Position numbers and translations under genes: made by a program
Shown: one piece after another, positions 31,180 to 43,900 of the stretch
Numbering within the stretch: position 1 is the stretch's first letter
Layout: every line of letters begins with the position of its first letter
DNA from: Sinonovacula constricta
Taxonomy: Eukaryota; Mollusca; Bivalvia; Cardiida; Solecurtidae
NCBI GenBank assembly: GCA_007844125.1
Contig: CM017571.1
Span: 26,784,954 to 26,848,953, forward strand
Length of the DNA: 64,000 bases
Direction: 5' to 3'
The notes under the pieces: generated by a model
Seen by the model: only the letters and a program-made list of their open reading frames with translations
Told to the model about the DNA's origin: nothing
Database searches by the model: none

Positions 31180-31548
31180 AAGTGAACCATAACGACGCAG
31201 TTGTCATTTCAAACATGTATGTCCTATCTGATCCATGCTGCACAGTTAGCTATTTTTAAACTAAGAAAACCACGTGACCACTATGTTTTAGCTCATTCAC
31301 GTCATACGCCCTGACGTCGATGTCTGTTGTTAGCAGGAATCCCAATTTTCCTATTTATAGACTGGAAAAGCATGAACATTTAAGTGTTGATTGACGAGTT
31401 TTACTGCCCTAAACTTGACACGCTGTTGAAAATCATCAAAGCTTGTACTGAAGAATGATTTTAGTGTCCTGCAGAAATCCTGTACAAATACCCAAACAGA
31501 GATAAGATATTGTAAGATATAGGCAAACTGTCGGAAACCACCTTTAAC
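31180..31548 (-). mobile_element. MITE-like element, copy 3 (minus orientation)
   Basis: TGCTGCACAGTTAGCTATTT, AACTAAGAAAACCACGTGAC and a right end AACTGTCGGAAACCACCTTT, the reverse complement of the start of copy 2. The left boundary is not clear. Confidence 0.5.
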
Positions 31549-31899
31549 AATTTGTGCAGTTTTCGCTGGCTCAACATTTGTGCTGTTTCAAACATTTAAA
31601 CACAGCTGCAATATGCTTTGGCACATTACAATTATTATTGTTTTTCTAAAATCCAAATGAACAGTGAACTGGAACACGATGGTAGTTTGACTATGTGGGC
31701 ACTATCTATAATATTTTGGTCCAAGTTTTAATAAACACTTTGCTTGTTTGATGTGCTCCAAACTTATTTGTTATTTTGTTTGTTCTATCATAATTACTGA
31801 GAGTTGTATTTTGTCAGGCCTTCGCGGCCAATATGTACAGTTTGGTTTGTCATACCATTGAATGAAGGCTTCACTAAAATTTTTTTGGTATTTTCATAA

Positions 31900-32420
31900 G
31901 AAAGTTTAAGTTGTAACTTCCATAAATACTCTACATCGAAATTGTGTACAACACGTTCTCGAACACCCAACATAATTCAGGCAATATTATATGCATATCG
32001 GTTAAGCATAATATCCGACGATACTGCAAGTTGCGCCATGATAGCAAGATTGTTTTTAGTTATTATTTTCTTCCCAATATATGCAACCGACGATCGATGG
32101 GAAAACGAGGCTACAAATGTTATCTACCTGCGATTTACGTTCCATCTCGAAGGGAAGTAGGTGTTTTCCTATTTCGGCATATTTTAGAAGAATTCGAACC
32201 GGTTTTCAATGTTGCTAAAGGTTTATGTCTTTCCATTTTCAGACTTTCAGAGTCATTTTAATAAAACCACGAAAAACGATTAACCTTTTGTCCAAATACA
32301 CGTCAGAACGCATCTCCGACATTATAGAAACATTTTTTCTGGACCCCTAGAAAGTCATATTCGGTCTCCCTCTCTCTCTCCCCCTTCCCAGCTGAAAAGT
32401 TCTGGATCCGGGCCTGGTTG
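31900..32420 (+). mobile_element. Twin dispersed element, copy B
   Basis: Direct-orientation partner of 28905-29425, about 3 kb apart. It has the same landmark blocks and a right end AAAAGTTCTGGATCCGGGCC. An open frame of about 100 codons inside is not conserved with copy A. Confidence 0.65.
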
Positions 32421-32699
32421 CACAAAGTATACAGTATTGATGTATATATTTTTGAGTAAATGTTTGATTGTTTATTTATTTTTATTTTGAAATGTTTAAT
32501 TATATTTTGTATTGCACAAAATATAAAGTATAGATGTTTATACGTATAGGTATATTTTGCTTGCTTATCAATATTTGTCGTAGTTTTTTTTTGCCTTAGC
32601 TAACACTGTACTTGAACACGACAGTAGTTGACAATGTGTGCACAAACGATTTGCTTGGCTGATGTGCCAAAAATCAATTGTAATGGATAGAGAAAATAT

Positions 32700-32786
32700 A
32701 TTGAAATGCTTTGTTATTTTTTTTGTGTGTGTTTTACAATACATATATCTCTTTCTCTCTTATATATAAGAACTTATATATATGTA

Positions 32787-32837
<51 letters not shown>

Positions 32838-32840
32838 AGA
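32700..32840. repeat. TG/TA-rich microsatellite
   Basis: A pure (TG)n run of about 45 bases at roughly 32790-32835, preceded by TATATA and GTATGTATG. A cysteine/valine open frame across it is an artefact of the dinucleotide. Confidence 0.9.
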
Positions 32841-34745
32841 AAAAAAATACAATATTTACACCTTTGTTAAAGAACAAACCGAATGCTGAGTGGACAGTTC
32901 AGAGGACATTTATACATTGAACTATCCTGAGATTATTCACTCAAACAAACACAAAAGTCTTAATTCGATGAACGCTTGTCAAACACACACGCCAACGTAA
33001 TTAACATTCCAATTAGCACGTTTCCACAAACACACGCTCTCAATTAACCTGCAAACAATTAAAGGAACACACGCTTTCAATCAACATAACTAATCTAGTC
33101 AATCAATGTGTTTGGATAGTATATAACACACACACATATAAATAAATAAATATAAATAACAATACTTTTAATACATTTCTATTTAATTTAAAAAAGTTTA
33201 TGAACAAAAAAATAAAAATACATTAATCCTAAATATACAAATTACAAACATAGCTTTATAATGCAAATTTATTATCATAACACGTCGACAAAGTATCATT
33301 TCTACATAATTATTATGTTATAAATATTGATTATTATATATTATATACGTTTTAACATTAGTAAGTTCTTAATATCCATTTAGGTATATGTAGACTCAAA
33401 ATCCGTATATACTTAAATAAAGAACCCGCAAAATACACACGGCAAATATATTTTACGGCGATAATGTATCATTTTTTTATATTTATTATCTTATAAAAAT
33501 CGAATACATATCTATTTATTATTATCTTTTACTTATTTATATCGATTTACATCTTTACCGAAACCTCTCACAAATTTACCGAAATCTCTTTCAAATTTAC
33601 CGAAACCTCCAAACATTTTGTGCAGAAACATCAATTTACCGAAACTGTCATTTACCGAAACCTCCATAAACCTTTTCATCAGGCCAGAGAATTGATCCAC
33701 GAAAACTAACCTACCATTAGCATTTATTATATATATTTCTATCGATTGCGGAAGAATTGTTCGCTTGAGCCACCATTAAACCAATGAGGTCGCTAGGTCG
33801 CTATTATTTTTGTTGACTCAACCTATTCACCAGGGGAAGGAACTCCAGACTACATTGGGAAGGACCTGTCACCAGTGTTTACGCCAAAGTGAAAGTTGGT
33901 AAACAGAAAATTTCAGGTAACTTTTTATGCCATATTACAGTCATTAACAGGATTATATAACCAAAAAACATTTTCAACATAAGTCACTAGTCGGTTTGTT
34001 ATTACTTGGGTGTCGTGTAAAAAAGCCCAAACTCAAAACGGACCGATTCAAAACGGCCTGGACCAAATAAGCCCACTTTTTGAGGGTACATGTACCAGAA
34101 TGACCCACAAAAATGGGGTCAAAAATGTATATTATTTGTAATATGACCTTAATATTAAGTTGCTGTATCTTTTTAATTACATGAAGATGTTATGATCTAT
34201 GTTAGTCAACATATTGATTTACTATTATTTTTATGATTTTGGCTTTGTATAGGTAGTATTGTTATTAAAACATATTTTGTGTCAGTTTTTTTCTTACCAT
34301 GATTATATTACTGTTAAATTGACCACGATTTAAAAATTATTTTATTATTATTTAAAATTAACTTAATTAATTTTATATTAAATTTTAATTAAATCAACTA
34401 AAAAATTGAAATTTATGGTTTATGACTATGTTTGTCAAACTGTAAAATATCATTATTTTAATTAATTGTGCATTGAATTACTTTCTAACAGTTCCAGACT
34501 TTGTGCCTATTAATACAATTTGTTTTAATTCAAAACTCTGTTTTTTTAACATGATATAAAATAATGTGTTTATTATTTCTACTTCTATCAGTCATAATTA
34601 ATTTGATATACCATTCTTGTACTAATTGCATTTTGGCAATTTCTGTCTGAATTCTTTGTTCTAAAAAGTATTTAAATCAAATTTAATTTAATTTTATATT
34701 TTATTCTCATACCATTTGACTTTGGCAATTTAATTTTTCATTTCA
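32841..34745. other. Intergenic AT-rich stretch
   Basis: Very AT-rich, with a small TTTACCGAAACCTC tandem (33543-33665). A possible weak exon pair (33834-33916 and 34747-34793) is discussed as a finding. Nothing else is supported. Confidence 0.45.
33543..33665. repeat. TTTACCGAAACCTC tandem repeat
   Basis: Six copies of TTTACCGAAA(C/T)C with spacers such as TCTCACAAA and TCTTTCAAA, roughly 26-bp period at first and then irregular. Confidence 0.75.
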
Positions 34746-34904
34746 GAATTGCAAACATTTACTGCTCCATTGTCGGGCCCAAGCACTAATTGAGAAAGCA
34801 GGAGGGGTGTTTGAATATTACGTGCTGTATACTGTAAATGTATTTTTATAAACCTTTATTTCTAAAATTCACATTTAACACATAATTAACTGTGACATCG
34901 CCTT

Positions 34905-34950
34905 GTCACACTCATGCGCAACAGTTTCCATTTCCGCCATTTTATTATTC
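34905..34950. promoter_or_regulatory. Candidate promoter motifs (NRF1-like and YY1-like)
   Basis: CATGCGCA (34913-34920) resembles an NRF1 half site and CCGCCATTTT (about 34934-34943) a YY1 site, close together in otherwise AT-rich DNA. This could be a PARP4 upstream promoter 2.8 kb before its first coding exon, or chance. Confidence 0.25.
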
Positions 34951-35032
34951 ATTAAATAAATCGGCATTTAACATAATACAATTTGTATGCAAATAATAAA
35001 CAATGTTTGTACATAATAACACATACTGTATA

Positions 35033-35122
35033 CAGGCCTTTGTGGTACAGGCATTTTTGATATGGGTCTTTCTGGTCCAGGCCTCTTTGGTCCTGGGCCG
35101 TTTTGGCCCTTGGCCTTTTTGA
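35033..35122. repeat. Short irregular tandem repeat (GGCCTTT type)
   Basis: Units of about 15 bp such as CAGGCCTTTGTGGTA, GGGTCTTTCTGGTCC, AGGCCTCTTTGGTCC and TGGGCCGTTTTGGCC. Confidence 0.6.
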
Positions 35123-35189
35123 CACAATTCTTTTTTGTTTTCGCCAAATGAAAGTATTTTAAGTATTTTACCTGGAGGCTCATATAACG

Positions 35190-35425
35190 TGATTTCAGAA
35201 GTAAGTGGTCACATGGTTTTCTTAGTTAAAAAATAGCTTACAGTGCAGCGTGGTTCAGAAAGGAAATACCTTTTTGTAATGACAAGTCGGTGTTATGATT
35301 CGCATTTCACTTAGATGTAGGGCATCAATAAGCAGCATTTCGCAGGATCTGTTCATGTAACAATAATTTACTTTGTGCTTTGAGAGAAAAAATGCGGTCC
35401 AAACTGTGGGATGCCACCTTTAAGT
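35190..35425 (-). mobile_element. MITE-like element, copy 4 (minus orientation)
   Basis: GGTCACATGGTTTTCTTAGT, AGGGCATCAATAAGCAGCAT, GTAACAATAATTTACT, and a right end CCAAACTGTGGGATGCCACC, in the same block order as copies 1 and 3. Confidence 0.55.
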
Positions 35426-37751
35426 CTTTATTTAAAAATAACTACAAGGGAGACTATTCTGTTTTATTACATCAAAAATGATGTCACATTATTATGCGTT
35501 TGTCTCATGATTTATTATGGAAAATATTTGTTTCATTGATATTGTTTTTACTTAATTAAAATTAAATCTTGCATATAATTAGATATATTCTGTATTAAAA
35601 TTTACTCATAGTGCAATTGCTAATTTTTGTAATGCATTAAAACCAGCATTAAAACCAATGCGGCTGCCTTTAAATTCTAAGGATATGTTTACGCAACACA
35701 AAAGAGAGATCTTTTTAGTCTCTGTGATTTTTTTATTTTATTATTTTGTGTGTGTGTGCGTGTGTGTTAAATTTTTGTCATGGTATATATTTTATCTTTT
35801 TAAAGCTTGATTTCCAGAGCAAATTATTTCTTATGCATTATTTTATAGAAACACAGTCATTAAAACATAGAAGAAACACAAAACAAACATTAAAGAACAA
35901 GATTTATGTAACAATACATGAACTTCTTATACCTACAAATTATTAATAGACACACTTTTACAATATACAAAATATTATATCTTCACTGGCAACAATATTA
36001 ATTAATCTGCTCAACATAAAAACGATTTACACGTGAACAAGTATTAACTTTAATTAGACATAACTTGATTTCCCAAACACCCCTTTCAATCAGGAATTAC
36101 ACTGGAATTACACGAGTAAGGAGGCACCACTTCGAACGTATAATCAAAGGCCACCTCGTTAATATGTATGAAGGGGAATATCTATTTGAATACCCAAAGA
36201 TATTCAAACTGCTAGTACTGTTTGTGAGGAGATCATGTGTCTGAGGAGCTGCTTTCAATATTATTCAATTGTTACTTGGACCAGTACCATGACTACAGCC
36301 TGGTCTTGTAGGGGGGCAAGTTTTGCCAGAAAAACAAATGATGATGAGATGTCATTATTGTACTATGAAATTAAAATGAAAAAATTGTTTTTCTTCTTCA
36401 CAGAATGCAGAGAACGTACGTTTTGATATAAGCATGCAGGCAAATACCACTTGTAAAGTTTTTGAAAGACATTGCATTATATCATCATCGCTATATATCT
36501 TGAAGTAAAGAAAACATTTTACAGAAATATAATTCCTTCAGTATATATTGCCATTCCTAGTCTTTGACAAGCATACATATAGTATTTCTATAATTTTCAT
36601 ACATTATACACATGATCATTAACAAGGAATATGTGGCGGAGTAAAATAAGCAATGTCCGATTTTCCAGCCCCTGTCTGAAATTACAATACTTGTGTCCGT
36701 TATACCCTGAATTCCTATATCAATGAAATATCAAGATAATTTAGTTTTTAGCCTTGCTGTCATTCAAGGCCTAATATTCGAGGTGGCTAAGGAGTGTCAT
36801 ATTGGCGTCCTGTCGCAAGAGCACAAACATAAGCTAGCCGACAGTAGTAATTTTCATCTGTAGCTGCGCACTACACTAAAGGTGTCTGAATTTTAGTGGA
36901 TTTACCCTATGCACCACTGGAATATTCTTGTTGTCCATGAACAAGTGAAAATGAAAATTCCATTTGTCTGGATCGCCAAACGAATGGCACGGATGACTTG
37001 GTTCCCTCTCTACAATGTTCTACAAAGAATTCCATCTGACATCATTGAAATGATTAAAGTGGGAAAAAATCCCATTACCTAGAACATGTGTTGAACCCAC
37101 AGCCTACTGCAGTGGAAGAAGTTACTCTACCACTTTATCTGTGCAGACAGAGTAGTCAGGGGAGAGCATATACACTAAAAACAAAAAAAAATTATCTGCC
37201 CTATACCAGTAAAACAGCCATATTCTGCTATGTTTATATAATAAACCATTCAACTTTATGTAAATTTCTTGAAGGGAAACTTTACAAATGACAATAATTT
37301 TGCTGATGCCAAAGTTTATAATGTAAGCAACAAATCTGATAGATACTATTTAGTTAAAGAAATTTGATGAATATATGATAAAAAAAATCAATACTGCAAA
37401 GTGTGGTGGACTCATTTATCTGATGAACTCATCTTGCTTATTTCAAGCGGAAGACATGTGTCTTGCTTACAGTACCCACTGACACACTTAAAGAGGCAAT
37501 CAAGCTATCAGAGCACCTTAATATACAAGGAACCACCTCCCCAATGTTGCACATTTCATGAAGATGCAGATTCTTACACAAGCAATTACATAATAGCTAG
37601 GTGCATGTTTGTTGTGAGATGATATAGACCTAGCCGCAATCCTTGTATATTGAATGATAAAAAGCATGAAAGCATTTTTATACAATATTTTAAAAAGTTT
37701 ATAAAACCATTATTTATGTTTATTGTTTAAAATGGTTAAGTTCAAATTCAG

Positions 37752-37906
37752 GTCACTATGGATGAAGGAACAGAAAAATGAAGATTTTCAGAAACTGTAC
37801 TGTGGTATTGGAGTTTGAAAGACGAACCTCTTTCAAGGAGAAATTGGAATGGAGACAAAAGATCACAGATAATGGTGGCATTGTGTCATATGTTTTATCA
37901 AAAAAG
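37752..37906 (+). CDS. PARP4: PARP4 exon 1 (start, BRCT part 1)
   Basis: The acceptor AAATTCAG (37744-37751) implies an upstream 5' UTR exon. ATG at 37778 gives MKIFRNCTVVLEFERRTSFK, then LEWRQKITDNGGIVSYVLSKK, ending in phase 0 at AAG|GTAAAT. The NGG turn and flanking strand match the BRCT start of vertebrate PARP4 (IKENGGKFSFSL). Confidence 0.88.
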
Positions 37907-40900
37907 GTAAATGTATTAAAATTAAAGGTGTTTAAAAGCACAATGTCATTTGCAAATACATTGATACAGCATTAGGGTTTTTTAAATTTATTTTAGTGTT
38001 AAAAGTTTTGTTAAAGATTCTAAGTCATAAAATCTAGCTTTTTTCAATACATTTGCATTAATTCTTTCTTCTAGACATTTAATGTAAATGTTAATCTGTT
38101 AATTTCATTGTCTACAGAGGAAGATCACAATTGCTAAGGATTGAGAATTATTTCAACTGACCTGGTGGTTGTTCTACCTTAACATTTGTTTGGGGTCTTC
38201 TTCAAGCAGTACAAGCTGTAGAGCAGTTAGGTTCAATGAATTGTATGGGTTCGAGTCCTGATTGGAGCGAGAACTGCCATGTATGGAGGTTTTCTGGCTG
38301 ATCAACTGTGTGCTAGTGATTCTACATCTAAGGGTCTTCCTTATCCAATAATTAGCTGGATGTCATTAATATGACGATAATTGTGTCAGTGCGATGTAAT
38401 AAAAAACAAACAGACAAAGCTGGAGGTGCTACTCTGACCATACTTTTGTTAGTAAAATGTATAAAAACTTCAAGATTTTCCAGCAGCAAAAACAGCAAGT
38501 AGTTTCCATTAATTTTTATGCTGTACATTAACATTATGTATATTTTGTTTCTAATGTTTCTATTTTTAGGCAACCTTTTTCATTGTGTTCAAAGGCGCTA
38601 GTTGTGATTACAAAATAAAGCAATCCAGCAGGTAAATAGTTTACACTTTTGATTGTGCAAAGGATGATAAAAGATTCATATTTCTTTTGCCACTTTTTTA
38701 TTATTAATTTCATGTAAATAGACTTATTCTCAGCATGTAGATTAGTAATAAATAAAGACAAGCCACAATTTATAGATTAATGTGACTACATGCTGTGACC
38801 AAAAATGTAACCTAAAATCTCTACAACATACCGTAGGTTATTTCTATAGACGTCATGTTCACATTATAATCTGTTTGCAATGTGTTAAATTTTGTGAGCA
38901 AATCATTCAATATCAGTGGCTTTTAGTTATGGCGTGATTTTACTAGCATAAAAAATGCAAACTTTGCAGTTTTTGGTGTATCTTTATGAGTTAAATTCAA
39001 TGGGAAACATAAGGCTTCTGAAACTGCAATTAATGCATGCAACCATTTAGTTTTGTTATTCCTTGTAGTCCTTGTGATATTCATAAATTCCAAGCTATGA
39101 AAACTTGTATTCCTCATTCATAGTGAAGGAAGACATCAACTTCCTTCAAGTGGTTCAAGGAGTTTAGAAAACAAGCATATCTGACAATGCGAAACATTAA
39201 TGAATAGTCTCCCCTGAATAATCACTAAATGCAAGTAGGTCCTTTCATTTATTTTATACGATTTTTATGGTTGTGCTCTTTGGAGTGTATGTTAACTTTT
39301 CTGCTTTTTTTGTGATACCCAGGTTAACCACCATCAAGAAACACTGTCAGTTTCTTTTTTAAATAACACATCACTATAATTATTTACATGGATTTTAAGC
39401 TTATATTTATACAAAAGTAAGAAATTTCACTGTTTGCAATGGCAATATCTACAAAAGAATGGGCAAATAATCCAAGAATTTCAACTAAAAGGACCTACCT
39501 ACTGTTTAGAATACCATGGTTATTAACTAACAGGGGAGACAATTTCCATTTCACCAATGTACCCCGTTAGTGTTCTTGGCTTCCTTTAACAAAAACATTG
39601 ACAATGGAAATGACAATCAGGAATTTTATTGAAGAAGATCATTGTCATATTGTGTATGATTTCTTGCTAAGCCATTAGCATATTCTATAGGACTGTTTGT
39701 AACATAACATACAACTACATAGAAAAATATTTCACAAAGACTTGACCCTTTATTTATATTTTCTTTACAATAGTTATAGATATTGTTTTATCATCCCATC
39801 AAAAGTGAATTAGAAAATGAAATAACAAAAAAAAAAAGAAAAAAAAAGAAAAGATAACTTAAGTATTTGCAAAGGTGCTTCATTTTAGATTAATTGATTA
39901 TTATATTTGTCAAGGTGAATCCTCTGTGGGGCCATAGGTTTGAAGAATTTTAGACACTCTGCCAAGGTGTACAGCAGAACATCACAGAGTATGACAAGAT
40001 ATGTACATCTGCACCAGTCCTTGTAATCAAGCTTATTAAAACTAATTTTCAAAGTTATATATGCATATTTAGCAAGAATGCAAATTTTGTTTGAGGTTTT
40101 ATGCAGCATTCATTAAGACAAGTGAACAAATTGACCCTTTCACTGTTAGCTGAATATTTTCAGCTTGTGTTCCAAAAATGTTTCATTCTGTGAAGAAAAT
40201 CTCCATATTTTTGGAAAACACCTTGTACCATATATGTATATTCATGTGTTAAGCAATATATGAAGCTTATGAAAGATGCAGTAGTAAGCATTATATTTTT
40301 TATTAATCTTGTTTCAATAGTGAGTGCTGTGAACAAACTCAACATATGTATAAAGTAAGCACTTTAAATTGAGGACTGTATTCAGACAGATTAACAATCC
40401 ACTGGTGTGACATGTATTATATTTGTTAATAATAGTGACACTGTTTAAAATGCTTATCTTTATTTGAAGGTCGGTAGACTCAGAGGTTGTTTTGTTTTTT
40501 TCGCCATGACAGATTCAATGTACCAGTGTTGTCACCTAAATATGTGGACCAATGCTTGATAAAAGGGAGACTACTCAACACAAACAAATACAGGCTGTCC
40601 AATCCAGTTACTGATGCTGCTTTTAGCAAGGGGAGAATTCAAGGTAGCTTGTTGTTTCAAGATGGTAACACTTGTTCTTTTCCACTGTGGTTTGTAATGT
40701 CCTGTTTGCATTTTTTCAGTTGTATTGGCAATTGTTTATCTTTTATTTATGATCTCATATTGATTATTGTTTGCATTTTCTTCCATGCTTGTTTGAAGTT
40801 TGCAGAGGCTATGTTTATAAAAACTGGGCCAGTAAAAGAAAAGAAAACAAAACAGAACTGATACAGAAAAAAAATCTGTTTCATTGACTGATGCACCAGT

Positions 40901-43900
40901 ACCAGTATGAAAAACAAGATCAGTTTGAAATCATTTTTTTGTGTGTATGCAGCAATGCAATTACATTGACAGTGCGCACTTCATTTCTTGCTTTCTGGCA
41001 TGATACTTTCAGAACTTTTAATCAAATATAATATAGATGTTGGAAAAATAACCAAATGTTTGATAGTCTTACTCATAGTGCCTTGTCTTACTGATTTCTT
41101 ATTTCAAATAGATCTTATTATGAAGAACATGATTTTATTAAAACTTAAAAGGTGCTCTTGTCAAGTATAAATGGGTCATTTTTAAAATTTTACCCCAACT
41201 ATATATCATGTAAGTAATGCCTTCAGTGTAATATCCTGCCATGTACCACACACTTACTTTTATCCTGCCAGTCTCTGAATGCCAAATATAACCTGATCAT
41301 TAGGAAAAGATAGTTGTACATGACCATGAGTAGCCTGGTGATAGGGACACAATATGTAGGTGGTCCAGATAGTTAAGTCAGAAGAGCATTTGCCCTGTTA
41401 CCAAAGGGTCCATGATTGGAGTCCTGGACTGTTCACAGACTTAGGTATGCCACTGCAATTAGGTATGCCACTGCAAGTTGTTAAGTCTTTATAAGACTTC
41501 CAAGCTTTTTGAAAATGTAAAAATGTAAAAATGCAATCTACCGTAATTATTACTTCAGTAGCATTTGTAGCTTCCCTTTTCGAAGAAAAATTGGAGCATT
41601 GTCATGACCTTGCTTGTGTTGTTTCACCTTGTTGTTAATGTCCATTTCTTGAAACCTCTCAGTGATATTCACTCACAACTTGGAATACTTTAAAAAGCAA
41701 GAGCCTTCCTTAAGGGCAGAAAAAGTAAGACAAGTGGGTTGCACTTACTATAGACAGCTCTGGTAAAAGTTTGCTTTATTGAATTTATTACTGAACCATC
41801 TCTGGGCCATAAATTGTAAAGAGTGAATGGTAATAAGCAAATATTTGTCTTCAAAACTTTAATAAACCATTTATGTGTACAGCTGCAGAAAGGCAAGAGC
41901 TAGCCAAAACGTCAAAAAGGAAGAAGTTTAGAGTGAACCTATCAAGCCATCCATCCTGGGTATATGGTGACGTGAAGGCACCATGTTTTGATGAGGAGAG
42001 ATTTGAACTGCCAAAATGGGCTGTTTTTATCAGCACTGTAAGTATCGTTAATTTTTTGGTTTGATTGGCCCATGTTACTGTTTAAAGTTTATTTGTTTAT
42101 TGGGTTTATCATCTCACCAAAAGTATTTCAGTTTTTTGGAGTAGGTATTTACTTGAAGCAGATATTATGCTGCCTTCACTGAGTATAACATGTCGTGAAC
42201 ATTATTCTGACACTGGGTCCAACCAGTCATGGACCATAATACTGTTAGTATAAGGGAGATAATTCTTGAATGTTTATTGTGACACACATTTATTGGATGA
42301 ATTAAGCTCTATTAATATTATGATTAATATGTTTGTACTAATTTTTATTAGCTCACCTGAGCTTATGCTCAGTGTGAGTTATTGTGATTGCCTACCGTCC
42401 GATCTCACATGTCCGTCAACATTTTTTACGACATTTTCTCTGAAATTGCTGGGCCAAATTCAGCCAAACTTTCTCAGAAACTTAAACAGGCAGGGGGGAA
42501 TTTAATTTTCTTGATATAGTTTTGATCTGTCAAAAAACACCGTCACCAAGGGCATGACCAATTTCCATTTATGGCTATATTGGGAAACTTAGAAAATCTT
42601 CTTTTCAGAAACTTTAAGAGCTAGAGCCTTGATATTTGATATATATGTTTAAGGGTGCCACCAGGTGCATGGCCATTTTCAATATTAGGCTATACAGGAA
42701 AACTTAGAAAATCTTCTTTCAGAAACTATCAGAGCTAGAGCCTTCACATTTAATATACATGTTCCTTGGATGGCCCAGTATCAAGATTGTTCAAAGAATT
42801 TGGATCCATCAAAAAACATAGCCACCAGGGGCATGGCCATTTTCCATTTATGGCTATTTAGGAAAACTTTGAAAATCTTCTTGTCAGAAACTACAAGAGC
42901 TAGAGCCTTCACATTTGCTATACATGTTCTTTGGGTGGCTCTGTATCAAGATTGTTTAAATAATACTGATCCGCAAAAAACATGGGCCTGGGACGTGGCC
43001 ACTTTCCATATAAGGTTATATAGGAAATCTTAGAAAATCATTTTGTCTAAAAACTTCAAGAGTTTGAGCCTTGATATTTGGTATCTCTGTTCCTTGGGTG
43101 GTCCTGTATCAAGATTGTTCAAAACATTTTGATCTGTCAAATAACAAGGCTGCCAAGAATGTGGCCATTTTCCAAATATGGTTTTATACAAAAACTTTGA
43201 AAATCTTCTCAGAAAATACAAGAGCTAGAGCTTTAATATTTTGTTTATGTATTACTTTGATGGCCATGTATCAAGATTGTTCTAAGAATTTTGATTCATC
43301 AAAAAGCATAGCCACCAGGTCTAAATGTCTGGGGCACAGGTGAGTGATATAGGGCTATCATTGCCCTAATGTGTTTTATTTCACTTTGTCAAGAACATTA
43401 GCACACAGGCTATTTTTTCGGCTAATGTTCATTTAAAGTTTCATTTTGAATTAATAAAGAAAATTAATATCTATGAAAGTATAAGCTCACTTTACTAAGA
43501 AACAAATTTTGATTTTGGCAGTAAGACATAAATAAGTTCTACCAAGCTGCCCCATATTTTATAAATTTATTTTATCATCACCATTGGGATAAATGATTAT
43601 TTATAAATGATTATTTTCATGTTTTATATGGAATATAGGAAAAGACTAAAATCCAAGTATTAGAAGTGCATGTATCCAGAAGACAAGGTCATAAAGGTCA
43701 TGCACCTATAGATCAGTGTCATGGTCATGTGGAGTTGCCTAGATACAGGTTGTTTGCACAGTCAAAAAGTGTCCCTGAAGGAAAAGTAAGTCATCCAAAA
43801 CATTGCTTTGTTGTTTTGCACATTCCATTATTTTATTTCCTTGTATTTCTGTTTTATTTGACCTCCAAGTTTGGAAAAGTTTCATTGACATAAATTTAGA

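Larger units (their letters stand above)
34951..37751. other. Upstream flank of PARP4
   Basis: A MITE-like copy lies at 35190-35425, and a short GGCCTTTGTGG/GGCCTCTTTGG repeat at about 35033-35122. The rest is AT-rich. The PARP4 5' UTR exon(s) should be here or further left, but no donor stands out. Confidence 0.4.
42038..43638 (+). other. PARP4 intron 4
   Basis: It holds a minus-strand SINE 3' part (42105-42260) and a dispersed element with tandem core (42345-43375). Confidence 0.7.

Noticed and set aside
32711..32920. Cysteine/valine-rich small open frame
   Set aside because: It is a translation of a (TG)n microsatellite.
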